This document shows positions 51,213-60,984 of a stretch of 64,000 bases of DNA, piece by piece. Every line of letters starts with the position of its first letter. The first letter of the stretch is position 1. The translations under genes and the position numbers were made by a program. The DNA is from Psychrosphaera sp. B3R10 (GTDB lineage Bacteria > Pseudomonadota > Gammaproteobacteria > Enterobacterales > Alteromonadaceae): assembly GCF_018861025.1 (NCBI RefSeq), contig NZ_JAHKQH010000042.1:125964-189963 (forward strand), read 5' to 3'. The notes below the pieces were generated by a model. That model had not been told where the DNA came from, searched no databases, and worked only from the letters and a program-made list of their open reading frames with translations.

Positions 51213-52367
51213 ATGAATAGACGTGACTTTCTAAAATTTTCAGGCGCCAGTCTAGTTCTTTGGCCATCTGCATCTGCTTTGGCAACTACGGCCGTTGTTA
51301 AGCCTAAAAAATTAGTGTTTGTTATGCTGCGTGGTGCTTTAGATTCGCTGCACACCATTATTCCTGTAAATGATAAAGCGTTACACCAACACAGGCCAAA
51401 ACTGGTTGCCGTTGCAGAGAAAAAAGCACTCTCGTTAAATACTCAGTTTGCGCTTCATCCTTCATTGCAGACGTTACATCGTTGGTATCGGCAAAAAACA
51501 ATGTTGCCAATCGTTGCAGTAGGTTCTGGATACGACGCTCGTTCGCATTTTGATGGCCAAGACTTTTTAGAATCAGGCCTTAATAAAATTGACCACGATA
51601 CAGGTTGGTTGGGCAGAGCAATAGATATTCAACGTAAGTCGGGTTTGGCCGTGTCACAAACTACGCCGATTGTTTTTAGAAGTGCCAAAGACGTTAATAC
51701 TTGGTACCCAACCAACTTAAAATCTGCAGATGAAGATATTTATAACGATCTAATAAATTTGTACCAAAATGATCCTAAGTTGTTAACCAAATTGCAAGAA
51801 GGGATGGAAACCAAAGCGCTGGTTGGAAGCAAAAACGATAAGAAAAAAAATCAAGATAAGTTTGTGTCACTTGCTCGTTCTTGTGGCCAATTACTTAATA
51901 CGAAAGGGGGGCCGGATTGCGCAATGTTAGAACTTGGGGGCTGGGATACTCACAACAACCAAGCGAATCGACTCACACGTAAATTAGCCGAACTGGATAA
52001 TGGCTTAAATGCCTTAGAAAGCGCGCTAAAAGAAACTTGGAATGACACTGTTGTCGTAATCGCGACAGAATTTGGTCGTACAGTCAGAGAAAATGGTACA
52101 GGTGGAACCGATCATGGCACCGCAAGTTGCATGTTTGTCGCAGGTGGTGCGGTAAAGGGTGGAAAGGTCCTTGGAGAGTGGCCGGGATTAGCACCAGAAC
52201 AGCTGTTTGAAAACCGAGATCTACAGCCAACGTCAAGTGCTTTTTCCTGGATGTCTGCGTTGTTATCTGAACATTGGCAGATGTCACCTGATCAACTGGC
52301 AAAGGTTTTTCCTGGAAATTCACCCTATCCTGCACGTTTATTAAAGTCCTATGCTATCTTGAACTAA
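51213..52367 (+). CDS. DUF1501 family protein with Tat signal
   Basis: 384 residues. The start NRRDFLKFSGASLVLWPSAS is a Tat export signal with the twin arginine. The rest has a sulfatase/alkaline-phosphatase-like fold pattern (DUF1501): FVMLRGALDSL, AVGSGYDARSHFDGQDFLES, LELGGWDTHNNQ, VIATEFGRTVRENGTGGTDHGTAS. Likely a secreted metal-binding hydrolase-fold protein of unknown substrate. Translationally next to DUF1800, forming one two-gene unit. Confidence 0.91.
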   Translation: MNRRDFLKFSGASLVLWPSASALATTAVVKPKKLVFVMLRGALDSLHTIIPVNDKALHQHRPKLVAVAEKKALSLNTQFALHPSLQTLHRWYRQKTMLPIVAVGSGYDARSHFDGQDFLESGLNKIDHDTGWLGRAIDIQRKSGLAVSQTTPIVFRSAKDVNTWYPTNLKSADEDIYNDLINLYQNDPKLLTKLQEGMETKALVGSKNDKKKNQDKFVSLARSCGQLLNTKGGPDCAMLELGGWDTHNNQANRLTRKLAELDNGLNALESALKETWNDTVVVIATEFGRTVRENGTGGTDHGTASCMFVAGGAVKGGKVLGEWPGLAPEQLFENRDLQPTSSAFSWMSALLSEHWQMSPDQLAKVFPGNSPYPARLLKSYAILN

Positions 52368-52475
52368 TAAGGCGAAAGGCAATTTGGGTGGATTTGTTAC
52401 GAACTTTTAATTAAAAGTAAATAATAAGCCCTAATTGCCGATAACTTGCGTAATAAGTTGATGTTAAGGATTAAT

Positions 52476-54356
52476 ATGAAATTACAGCAAAAAGTTTACT
52501 TAAGTTTAGTTACCGCTATTTTGTTTCCGCTTACCTTGTCTACGTTTCTATTTTCTTCTTCTATCACCTCATTTTTAACCGATAAGCTTGAAACCTCAGA
52601 GCTGCCAACGGCACTAGCAGAAGTGCGAAACGCGATAGAACTGGAATTGTCGAGTCCAGTTGAAGCATCCAAGGCTATAGCAACCAATACGATGGTGACC
52701 AACTGGATTACAAATGGTGAATCAAGTTCGAAATTAGCTGAATTTACCGAGTACCTTGCCAATATCAAAGCTAACAATGAAGCTATTTCTGCATTTATAG
52801 TCTCAGGTGAAACGTCAAATTATTACACCAATGACGGCATCATTAGACAAATTAATCAAAACGAAGATAAATGGTTTTACAAATTTACTAATTCAGGGAA
52901 AGAATTTGAACTGAGTTTAGATGTTGATAAAAACTTAGGGCAAGCTGCTGTTTTTATTAATTACAGCATTAAAGTGAATAATAAAGTGGTGGCACTCGCA
53001 GGTGTTGGACGTTCTCTTGAAGCAATGACAAAACTTATTAAAGGTTACCGAATTGCCGATACGGGAATTGTTTATCTAGTGGATAGCGAAGGGATAATTA
53101 CTCTGCACCCAAATCATAACTTAATCGGGCGGAAAATTGATTTAGCTGCAACTAGAACAACATCCCTTAATGAAGTTGATATTAACGGCGAGGAACATAT
53201 TCGCAGTAGCATTAAACTCAAATCAATAGATTGGAATTTAGTGGCTGAAATTCCAAAAGTAGAATTGTTTGGTGCAATTCAATCTGCAATTTTTCAGAAT
53301 ATTTTTGTCGGGTTATTAATTGCGGCACTTGGGTTTGTTTTAACTAAAATATTAGCGAATCAAATTTTTAGTCCAATTCGTTGGATCCATAAGTCGGTTG
53401 TTAACTTGACTGAAAAAGACGGTGATTTAACCGCTCGGATCAGAGTTGATGAACAAAATGAAGTGGGCGAATTGGCTCAACAGATCAATATATTCTTAGA
53501 ACAACTGCACGGTATGTTTAAGCGGGTTTCAAATGCGACAGAACATGTAAAAATTATTGCCGACACAGTGGCTGACAAAGTAAACCATTCGAAACATCTA
53601 GCGGATACTCAGTCCAATAGTACCCAAACGGTTGCCGCTGCGGTTAACGAAATGGAATCCACAGTCCGACAAATCTCTGAAAATGCGGCAGTGGCATCCG
53701 GTGTTGCTCATGACACTGAGCTTAAGACAAATGCGGGTAACGAATTTGTGCAATTAACAATAGACCAAATGAAATCGTTGGAATTGTCGATGAATCATTC
53801 AGTGGATTCAGTTAACGAGTTGTCGAATGAGATCCAGTCGATCACCCACGTACTTGATGTTATTAAAGGTATTTCAGAACAAACCAATTTGTTGGCGCTA
53901 AATGCGGCGATAGAAGCAGCGCGAGCTGGTGAACAAGGGCGTGGGTTTGCTGTTGTTGCTGACGAAGTACGAACTCTTGCCAAACGTACAGCGGATTCGA
54001 CGGAAGAAATTAATTCGATGATCGCCAAATTACAAAATAAAGCTTCAGATGCGGTGTCTGCTATCAAAATTGGCAGCGAGGGAACACAAAATGCGGCGGG
54101 TCGTTTGATTAAAACAGGCGAAACCTTCACTGAAGTTGCCCAGGAAATTGTTAAATTAACTGAAATGAATAACCAAGTAGCATTGTCAACGAAAGAACAA
54201 ACATTGGCTACAGGTGAAATCAATGAAAACGTTGTGCTTATCTCTGACACAGCAGGGGACAATAAACAAAAAATGGAAGAAGCGGCTGAGCTTTGTTTAG
54301 AGCTTGAAACGAATGCAAAAGAGTTAGAACATTTGGTGTCTAAATTTGTACTTTAA
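52476..54356 (+). CDS. Methyl-accepting chemotaxis protein with dCache sensor
   Basis: 626 residues from ATG 52476 (AAGGA 6 bp upstream). TM1 at about 9-29, periplasmic double-Cache domain (about 35-272, with KGYRIADTGIVYLVDSEGIITLHPNHNLIG), TM2 at about 275-297, HAMP (to about 350) and the MCP signalling hairpin with tip [20 protein letters not shown]. dCache domains sense amino acids, polyamines, organic acids or purines. The C-terminus lacks a CheR-binding pentapeptide. Confidence 0.93.
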   Translation: MKLQQKVYLSLVTAILFPLTLSTFLFSSSITSFLTDKLETSELPTALAEVRNAIELELSSPVEASKAIATNTMVTNWITNGESSSKLAEFTEYLANIKANNEAISAFIVSGETSNYYTNDGIIRQINQNEDKWFYKFTNSGKEFELSLDVDKNLGQAAVFINYSIKVNNKVVALAGVGRSLEAMTKLIKGYRIADTGIVYLVDSEGIITLHPNHNLIGRKIDLAATRTTSLNEVDINGEEHIRSSIKLKSIDWNLVAEIPKVELFGAIQSAIFQNIFVGLLIAALGFVLTKILANQIFSPIRWIHKSVVNLTEKDGDLTARIRVDEQNEVGELAQQINIFLEQLHGMFKRVSNATEHVKIIADTVADKVNHSKHLADTQSNSTQTVAAAVNEMESTVRQISENAAVASGVAHDTELKTNAGNEFVQLTIDQMKSLELSMNHSVDSVNELSNEIQSITHVLDVIKGISEQTNLLALNAAIEAARAGEQGRGFAVVADEVRTLAKRTADSTEEINSMIAKLQNKASDAVSAIKIGSEGTQNAAGRLIKTGETFTEVAQEIVKLTEMNNQVALSTKEQTLATGEINENVVLISDTAGDNKQKMEEAAELCLELETNAKELEHLVSKFVL

Positions 54357-54399
54357 GTCTCCCTCCTTGTTGCTATGTGTCACCAATTAAACGGTTAGC

Positions 54400-54434
54400 A
54401 GTCTCGATGTTGTTATAGACGTCGAGACTTTATT
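54400..54434 (+). terminator. Rho-independent terminator of the dCache receptor gene
   Basis: AGTCTCGA, 14-nt loop, TCGAGACT followed by TTATT. It lies about 43 bp past the stop. Confidence 0.75.
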
Positions 54435-54748
54435 CACTCAAAAACGCCTCACTTCCTTTTTATAAGGTCAATCATCCTACCTAGTAAATTATCAAATAAT
54501 TTTAAATAACTTATAAATATCAGCTTGTTATGTTTGTACTAGTAATTGTGTAATGTATTTTACAATATTTTTATTTGGTTAATTGTTTACAAAATACTAT
54601 CCAAAATGGAAAAGCTAAGGTATGGTCTTAAAAAAAGGTTAACGGTTAAATTAAAATGAGATCAGCATTCATCGACAACAAAAATCACATAACTCACGCA
54701 GCGTTATTTCAAACGAGATCATTATTAAAACTTGCTGTATTAAGCATA

Positions 54749-57700
54749 ATGCCGATTAAAAAATATCGGCAGGTTTTGTTGTTCGTTAAACCGGTTATAT
54801 TAGCAACAGCGGTGATCTCAAGTGCGCTTACAGCAGGGTGTTCTGAGCAGGCAGTAAATTCAAATGTAGGTCTCGCCGCTTTTACTAATAAGACGGTATT
54901 GCCAAACTCACCCCTATCAAGTGAAGTCAATATCACGGGTAGTTTAGTGAAAAAGTTAACTATTGAATTAACTAATCCGGCAAATTACGCAAGTTTAAGT
55001 CTTTATGGTGATAACGTTTTACTCGCAGATAACCTCAATATTGCCAAGTCAGGAAAACAGTCCATAAATGTTTTAGTACGGTTTCCCTCAAACGGAAAGG
55101 TTAAATTAACATTTAGGTCAAATAACGCCGACGTAATGATTAATCATTTGCTGCTCGAAGATATGGGACCAATAAATGTACCTAATTTTTCAGACATTTC
55201 GATTAAGGCCGGAATAGATAAAGTGAACTCGATAAAATACGGCGGGCCGACTATCGCCGACATCGACCAAGACGGTGATTATGACTTTATCGTTAATAAC
55301 CACAATCAAGAATCGAGTAAACTTTATTGGAATAACGGTGATGGTACGGTAAGCAAACACAATAAAGACTTAGCGCGTTGGTTTATGCATGATTTACACG
55401 GTACATCAGTAGGTGACTTTGACAACGATGGAGATTTAGATCTTGTAGTTACCCAAGGCGGTGGCAATGGTAAAAACCCTTCAAAGGCAAATTTTTATAC
55501 CAACAATAATGGCACTTTTGTATTGACCACTGGTGATGTAGCGATTGACAAAGGCGGGCGCGGACGAGGTGCAAAATGGTCCGACATGGATCTCGATGGC
55601 GATCTTGATTTGATGTTAATCAACGAGACTAGCTTAGCGGGCTCAAAGCCCCAGCATTTTTTCTATGAAAACTTAGGCGATGGCACGTTTACCTATAAAC
55701 CAATTGCTGGCTTGCAAGACCAACATCCTTCCAGAGCGTTAATAACCGATATTAACAATGACCATATAGACGATGTGATTTTGTACGGTCCGTTGTCAGT
55801 ATGGCAAGGCAATGGCGATTTTACATTTACCGACATCACATCTCAATTTCCCGCAGATATATCGTCTATTAAAGGTGTAATGGGGATTGCGGATTTAGAC
55901 ATAGATAACGACGGTGACCTTGATTTGTACCTTGCTAGAGGCAAAGAATTTGAAGGTGGCTTTGGCGAAAAACCGTCACTTGATCACGACCCGATCACTA
56001 AAGAATTGTCTATAAAGCCAAGAGGATACAAAGGGGTTGATTCATTTGAGTTTACCGCCGACGGCGATATCAAGTTTCATAGCTACTATTATTTATCCCA
56101 GGGGATTTTTAGGGGCAAAGATTATCCCATTTTTTTAGGGGCTAACAAAAATGCTACAGTTTTGGCATCCGGTGATGAATTTGTTATTGAGCAGCAAAGT
56201 TCAATTGGGTGGCCCACCGATTTAACGGAAAATGGCATGTACTTTGGCTTTGTTGGTGATAGTGATGTTGGTAGTGGCACAGGCTCCAACCCTAACAAAG
56301 GTAAATGGAAAGCAGCGTTGGTCAGAAATGGCGACATATTTTGGGGCTTTAATTTTAGTTTATCTGGCATTAATAGCGTGACGCCAAACTTCGAACCGGA
56401 AAATCGTAATACCCAAGATATCTTATTAAGAAATGACAATGGCACATTCACCAATGTAACGGAAAGTTGGAATTTACCAAGTGGTGGCAACGCCTTAGGG
56501 GTAACGGTAGGGGATTTTAATAACGACAGTTTTCAAGATGTATTTGTCTATCGTTGGGGCAAAATAGACGGCAGAATTTCAGATTATATGTTGTTAAATG
56601 ACGGCAAAAATCAATTTCAAACGGTGACGATGCACGGTGCCAATGATGTAGGCGGACCGGGCAATGGTGATATGGGTCAGGCATTTGATTTCGATCTAGA
56701 TGGTGATCTTGATTTACTCAATGGTAGTGAAGGTGGTCAATGGTACTTATATCAAAATGGTGTCAGTGACCAAACTGAGTCGCTTGCAGATAATGCGTAT
56801 GTGCTCGTTAATGTTGGTTATTCACCACAATCCCACGTTGACGCGATTTCGGCGGAAGTTATTGTCAAAACAGCTAAGGGAGAATTTACCAAGCGAGTCG
56901 GTTCAGCTGGGTCAGTTTTCTCTCAAAGTTTATTAAATATAGTGCATTTTGGTCTTGGTGACGTTGACGTTATAGAATCAATTAAAGTGCGCTGGCGCAA
57001 TGGCGAAACGATAGCGTTTCGCCACAAGGCGGTTAATCGACTTTATGCCACTGACAGGCTCGACCCAAAGGTATTAGACGTGTTTGTTGATGCGGAAAAC
57101 AATCATATCAGACAAAATGCGACGATTCAGCTTAATACGGCGATGGTACCAAGTAACGCGGACAATCAAATTAACTGGACATCCAGTAACAAAAATATCC
57201 TGAAAGTTGATGAACGCGGTCGGGTAACCGCTGTGGGTGACATAAATCAAAGTGCAATAATTACCGCAACAGCTGCCGTAAATAAACTGACAAGTTCAGT
57301 AGAACTAACAATTATCCCTTGGACTCCAAAACCCGTTACTGCAGTTACAATTGCGAGTCAAGATGCCGCGGTTCGTCAAACTATGGTGGAAGGTGAGATT
57401 CAGAAATTACGCGCAATTTTATTCCCGATAAATGCAGACAACGTCATTGTTAACTGGAATAGCAGTAACCAAGAAATAGCAAGGATTGACGATAACGGTA
57501 AGGTCACCGCGTTAAAACCGGGTACAACAACGATAAGTGCCAAATTAGGGGACTCCGCAGTTAATAACGCAAATAAAGTCGTCGATAAGTTTACTTTGAC
57601 CGTAAAGCCGCTAATAAAGCCATTTATTAAAATTACAAATGCTGAGGCGTTTTCGGGTAAACCGATACCTGTGAACAGTCAAATTGAAGTTAAGGTGCAT

Positions 57701-57994
57701 TACAATGCCGGGACTGGGAATCAGGTGATCTCTTCAGATGAAGGGGGAATTCGATTTTGGTTAAGGCACTTTCAGTCAAAATGGATCCCGGTAGAAGATA
57801 GGATTGTTGTTGATTCATCGGTATTAAAAACTAACGAAGGAATTTCAAGTAAGGTCATTTCTTTGGCTGGCTTGAAGCCAACGTCAGAATTACCCGAGGG
57901 TCAGTTTTATCAACTAAGAGTGTCATTTGCATCAAGTGACGGAACGATGAATGACGCCTTGATTTACCCGCTTAACTTAGTTGCAATCGATTAA
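54749..57994 (+). CDS. FG-GAP/UnbV repeat lipoprotein with bacterial Ig-like domains
   Basis: 1081 residues from ATG 54749, giving a normal lipoprotein leader with lipobox LTAGC (C31); an ATG at 54656 would add 31 unlikely residues. The first 100-150 residues look like a beta-sandwich. Next come FG-GAP/VCBS-type repeats with calcium-binding DxDxDG loops (ADIDQDGDYDF, GDFDNDGDLDL, ADLDIDNDGDLDLYL, FDFDLDGDLDLL), then an ASPIC/UnbV domain (RVGSAGSVFSQSLLNIVHFGLGD, near 745-770). Two Big_2-like Ig domains follow (with WTSSNKNILKVDERGRVTA and WNSSNQEIARIDDNGKVTA), then a C-terminal domain. Surface-exposed; the location next to glycosidases suggests polysaccharide capture, which is inference. About 300 bp of AT-rich sequence precedes it. 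Confidence 0.85.
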   Translation: MPIKKYRQVLLFVKPVILATAVISSALTAGCSEQAVNSNVGLAAFTNKTVLPNSPLSSEVNITGSLVKKLTIELTNPANYASLSLYGDNVLLADNLNIAKSGKQSINVLVRFPSNGKVKLTFRSNNADVMINHLLLEDMGPINVPNFSDISIKAGIDKVNSIKYGGPTIADIDQDGDYDFIVNNHNQESSKLYWNNGDGTVSKHNKDLARWFMHDLHGTSVGDFDNDGDLDLVVTQGGGNGKNPSKANFYTNNNGTFVLTTGDVAIDKGGRGRGAKWSDMDLDGDLDLMLINETSLAGSKPQHFFYENLGDGTFTYKPIAGLQDQHPSRALITDINNDHIDDVILYGPLSVWQGNGDFTFTDITSQFPADISSIKGVMGIADLDIDNDGDLDLYLARGKEFEGGFGEKPSLDHDPITKELSIKPRGYKGVDSFEFTADGDIKFHSYYYLSQGIFRGKDYPIFLGANKNATVLASGDEFVIEQQSSIGWPTDLTENGMYFGFVGDSDVGSGTGSNPNKGKWKAALVRNGDIFWGFNFSLSGINSVTPNFEPENRNTQDILLRNDNGTFTNVTESWNLPSGGNALGVTVGDFNNDSFQDVFVYRWGKIDGRISDYMLLNDGKNQFQTVTMHGANDVGGPGNGDMGQAFDFDLDGDLDLLNGSEGGQWYLYQNGVSDQTESLADNAYVLVNVGYSPQSHVDAISAEVIVKTAKGEFTKRVGSAGSVFSQSLLNIVHFGLGDVDVIESIKVRWRNGETIAFRHKAVNRLYATDRLDPKVLDVFVDAENNHIRQNATIQLNTAMVPSNADNQINWTSSNKNILKVDERGRVTAVGDINQSAIITATAAVNKLTSSVELTIIPWTPKPVTAVTIASQDAAVRQTMVEGEIQKLRAILFPINADNVIVNWNSSNQEIARIDDNGKVTALKPGTTTISAKLGDSAVNNANKVVDKFTLTVKPLIKPFIKITNAEAFSGKPIPVNSQIEVKVHYNAGTGNQVISSDEGGIRFWLRHFQSKWIPVEDRIVVDSSVLKTNEGISSKVISLAGLKPTSELPEGQFYQLRVSFASSDGTMNDALIYPLNLVAID

Positions 57995-58063
57995 GATAGG
58001 CACTTTTTAGCAATGCTTCTCAGCGACTGTTAAAGGGCATTTGTCAGCAACAATTTAATTAAT

Positions 58064-58107
58064 AAAAAATAGCGCAGTGTTGCCAGGGGTGCCTGCGTTA
58101 TTTTTTA
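58064..58107 (+). terminator. Rho-independent terminator of the FG-GAP gene
   Basis: AAAAAATAGCGCAG and CTGCGTTATTTTTT pair over 14 bp with one G-T pair, and the stem ends in T. It may act in both directions. Confidence 0.85.
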
Positions 58108-58200
58108 TCTGAGTACAAACTCGACATTCTAGCCAAACGGCATATTCACCAATCTGCTTTAAATCCTTGACCTAATTTTTACTCGCACTTAACGATAGTG

Positions 58201-58333
58201 CATATTGCAATATGGTATAAAACCATACTTATTCTGCAAAAAAACAAGACAAAATAAGGTTAAAAACCGTACCAACAACTAAATGAAAATAATAAGTTAT
58301 TGTTAAGTATGAGTAATTTTAAATATATTACTC
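58201..58333. promoter_or_regulatory. Three palindromes upstream of the GH42-like gene
   Basis: CATATTGCAATATG (58201-58214, perfect), overlapping TATGGT-5-ACCATA (58211-58227), and GAGTAAT-9-ATTACTC (58311-58333). They lie 110-245 bp upstream of the glycosidase ATG in an otherwise featureless AT-rich 450-bp gap. Good candidates for operators of a galactan-responsive regulator. Nothing else is seen in this gap except a long leader ending in a strong AGGAGG. Confidence 0.5.
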
Positions 58334-58444
58334 TTTAAAAATTATCCATATACATATGATGTTTAAAAATATAAGATGTATCTCAGAAGGTTAAATTTAT
58401 ATTTTAGCTCTGGTTAAATCCAGAACAAAGATCAGGAGGCATCA

Positions 58445-60877
58445 ATGAAACGTCACTTAATAGGCGCGGCCATCGCTTCGGCCCTGTTGTTAACAGCGGC
58501 TTGCAGCACAAAAGAAGAAGTTGCAGCAGAAACCGCACAGGAACAAATAGCTAATTTTAACGAACTGAGTCCATTGGAGCAGGAAGCTCGAATTAAGTTA
58601 GTTGAACTTAAAAGCATGATGGAAAAAGCGCAGAACAACGAAATAGATGTGGCCAGAGAAGAAACCATAGTTTGGTTTTCTGAACAGTTTTTAACGTTTG
58701 CTAATTGGGATGAAGCCAATCGAGACTCAATTGAAAAAGCATTTGGTTACGAGCGCTACTACGCAAAAGATAAAAAACGATTAGCAGATGAATTACCCGA
58801 TTTTGAACGTCAAAAAGTTATCGATATTCTCGATAAAGGGATTGAGGTTTTGGCTCAAGAATTACGTGGCGAAATTAAACGTCGACCAGTTAATAAAGTC
58901 GATTGGCAAGGAACGAAGGCGTCAGACAATATGTTTATCAGCAATGGCAAGCCTATTTTCCCATATGACTATTTCTCAAAAACAGTGGGACAACCGCTAA
59001 CAAATACCGATATCTACAATGACCATTTGGGGGCCTTGTATCATGGTGGTGAAAACCTATACCCTGTCGATCATGACAGGGCCATTAATTCATTTTTGTT
59101 AAAAGAAGACGGCACATTTGACCAAGAATTAATGAAAGAGTTAACAAGCATTCCAGACACTAATGTAGGATTTCTTTATTATTGGATCATGGGCATTCCA
59201 AAGTGGGTGGAAGAACGCGAACCGGAAGTACGCAAAGGTCGCTCATTGTTTACTGGTTTTGATGTTGATAACCCATTAGTTCGTGATGTTTGGGGCAAGA
59301 TCATCCGTGAAACGGGTCGTTTAACTAAAGGTAAAAAAGTTACTGAACTTGGTTTTGTGTTGGCAAATGAACCTCATTGGTTTTCTGAAAAAGACCACTG
59401 GACGTATCGTTTTAAAGAAATGAACGACATTTCATCTTACACGCTAAACAAATTTCGCAATTGGTTAGACGCTAAATACAGTGGCGATGTCGCTGAATTG
59501 AACAGCAACTGGGGCGCTGCTTTTACAAGCTTTGACCAAGTGCAAATTGACATACCTTTGGACACTAAGTTTAAAGGCCAGCCAATGTGGTATGACTGGA
59601 TGCGTTACAATATGGACCGCAGTACCGAGTGGTTTAAGTTTATGCAGGACGAATTGCATACTGTTAATGCCGATGCGGATACGCATATAAAGATCATGCC
59701 ACGGATGTTTATGGATAATTCCCGCTCTGGTGGTATCGACACTGAAGCACTAGCTGAATTAACGACTATGGTTGGCCACGACGCTAAGTCATTTGGTAGC
59801 AAAAATATTCGTCCAGGTAAGTCTTCTGAATGGATAGAAAAATACGCTTATCACTGGGGCATAGTTGCAATGTTCCATGACTTTATGGAGTCAGTTGCAC
59901 CGGATAAAATTAACGTAAATTCAGAATCACACTTTCTGTCGTCAGGCCAATGGCGTGACTTAGATACTCGAACAAGTTACGTCAGAAGCGTATATTGGTT
60001 AGCGACGTTACTTGGCATGGACGCAAATATGGGCTGGTTTTGGGCCCGGGATCCAGATGGTTCGCCAGAAGATCGTTTAGAAGGGGATTTAGACTTCTTC
60101 GATCCTGGTTTAGGTGGCGCATACGCCGGTTCTAATAACATGCAACCTCACGTCACTAATGAAGTTACCCAGGTAATGTATGACTTAAATAGTTTTTCTG
60201 AAGAAATCGTTGAGTTACGTGAACAACGTCGACCCATCAGACTGTTCTACTCAGAAACCACTGCAATAAACGCAGACGATTACATGACTCAAGGTTATAA
60301 GCTTTATGAAGAACTGTTCTTTGAAGGCATGCCGGTCGGCTTTGTGACTAAGAACATCATTCAGAAACAAGATAATGGGCTTTGGGATGTTGTTGTGGTT
60401 TATCGTAACCAGTTTGTGACAGATGCCGAGTTTGCTGCACTGCAATCATACCTAAACCAAGGCGGCACTGTAATTCTCGATACCAAAGATGCGTTATCTT
60501 TAAATGAATATGGTCAGAAACGCAAACAGCAACTGGTTAAAGGCAACGGTAAGTTGTTGGTGTTAAACACTAATAATATCGCTAAAATTAAACAAGCGAC
60601 GTTAGATGAGATTAAACCAAGTAGTAAACCTGCTGTTGTGCTAAAAGAAATTAACGGTGTTGCCCACAAAACCACTATGTGGCGTGTTGTACCCAATGGT
60701 AAAGGGGGTTACTTGGTTAACATCCTCAATGTAGGTCATAACAAGGCAAATATTGAGCTGACACTGGCAAATGGCAAATCGGTCGATATCACAGATATGA
60801 TGACGAGCAATCCACTGGAAACTCGATTTGAAATAGCATCTGAGCAAGTTTTGTTGTTGGAAGTAACACCAAAATAA
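58445..60877 (+). CDS. GH42-like clan-A glycoside hydrolase lipoprotein
   Basis: 810 residues, lipobox LTAAC with C20, then about 120 residues of helix-rich sequence. A TIM barrel follows with N-E-P as candidate acid/base E309 (VLANEPHWF) and candidate nucleophile E494 in NSESHFLS. After the barrel a Rossmann-like beta-galactosidase trimerisation domain is recognisable (PIRLFYSETTAINADDYM ... GGTVILDTKDAL), then a small beta domain. Related enzymes act on agar or carrageenan-type galactans from the non-reducing end (GH42/GH167-like). It is not GH50 by sequence. Strong AGGAGG ribosome site. The family call is mine; the exact CAZy family is unsure. Confidence 0.78.
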   Translation: MKRHLIGAAIASALLLTAACSTKEEVAAETAQEQIANFNELSPLEQEARIKLVELKSMMEKAQNNEIDVAREETIVWFSEQFLTFANWDEANRDSIEKAFGYERYYAKDKKRLADELPDFERQKVIDILDKGIEVLAQELRGEIKRRPVNKVDWQGTKASDNMFISNGKPIFPYDYFSKTVGQPLTNTDIYNDHLGALYHGGENLYPVDHDRAINSFLLKEDGTFDQELMKELTSIPDTNVGFLYYWIMGIPKWVEEREPEVRKGRSLFTGFDVDNPLVRDVWGKIIRETGRLTKGKKVTELGFVLANEPHWFSEKDHWTYRFKEMNDISSYTLNKFRNWLDAKYSGDVAELNSNWGAAFTSFDQVQIDIPLDTKFKGQPMWYDWMRYNMDRSTEWFKFMQDELHTVNADADTHIKIMPRMFMDNSRSGGIDTEALAELTTMVGHDAKSFGSKNIRPGKSSEWIEKYAYHWGIVAMFHDFMESVAPDKINVNSESHFLSSGQWRDLDTRTSYVRSVYWLATLLGMDANMGWFWARDPDGSPEDRLEGDLDFFDPGLGGAYAGSNNMQPHVTNEVTQVMYDLNSFSEEIVELREQRRPIRLFYSETTAINADDYMTQGYKLYEELFFEGMPVGFVTKNIIQKQDNGLWDVVVVYRNQFVTDAEFAALQSYLNQGGTVILDTKDALSLNEYGQKRKQQLVKGNGKLLVLNTNNIAKIKQATLDEIKPSSKPAVVLKEINGVAHKTTMWRVVPNGKGGYLVNILNVGHNKANIELTLANGKSVDITDMMTSNPLETRFEIASEQVLLLEVTPK

Positions 60878-60893
60878 TAGGGCTAGAGATATA

Positions 60894-60933
60894 AAAACCC
60901 GGGCTTCGCAATGACTGCGTCGCCCGGGTTTTG
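60894..60933. terminator. Bidirectional terminator between the GH42-like and GH2 genes
   Basis: AAAACCCGGGC pairs with GCCCGGGTTTT around a 17-nt loop. The stem ends in T-runs on both strands, ending the convergent glycosidase genes. Confidence 0.93.
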
Positions 60934-60984
60934 TTTATATAGCTCACTAAAATCAATCGATTCAGGTTTGCTGACGTAAAAGAT

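Noticed and set aside
58445-60877. GH50 beta-agarase as identity of the lipoprotein glycosidase
   Set aside because: The sequence lacks GH50 blocks and instead has an NEP motif and a trimerisation-like domain after the barrel.
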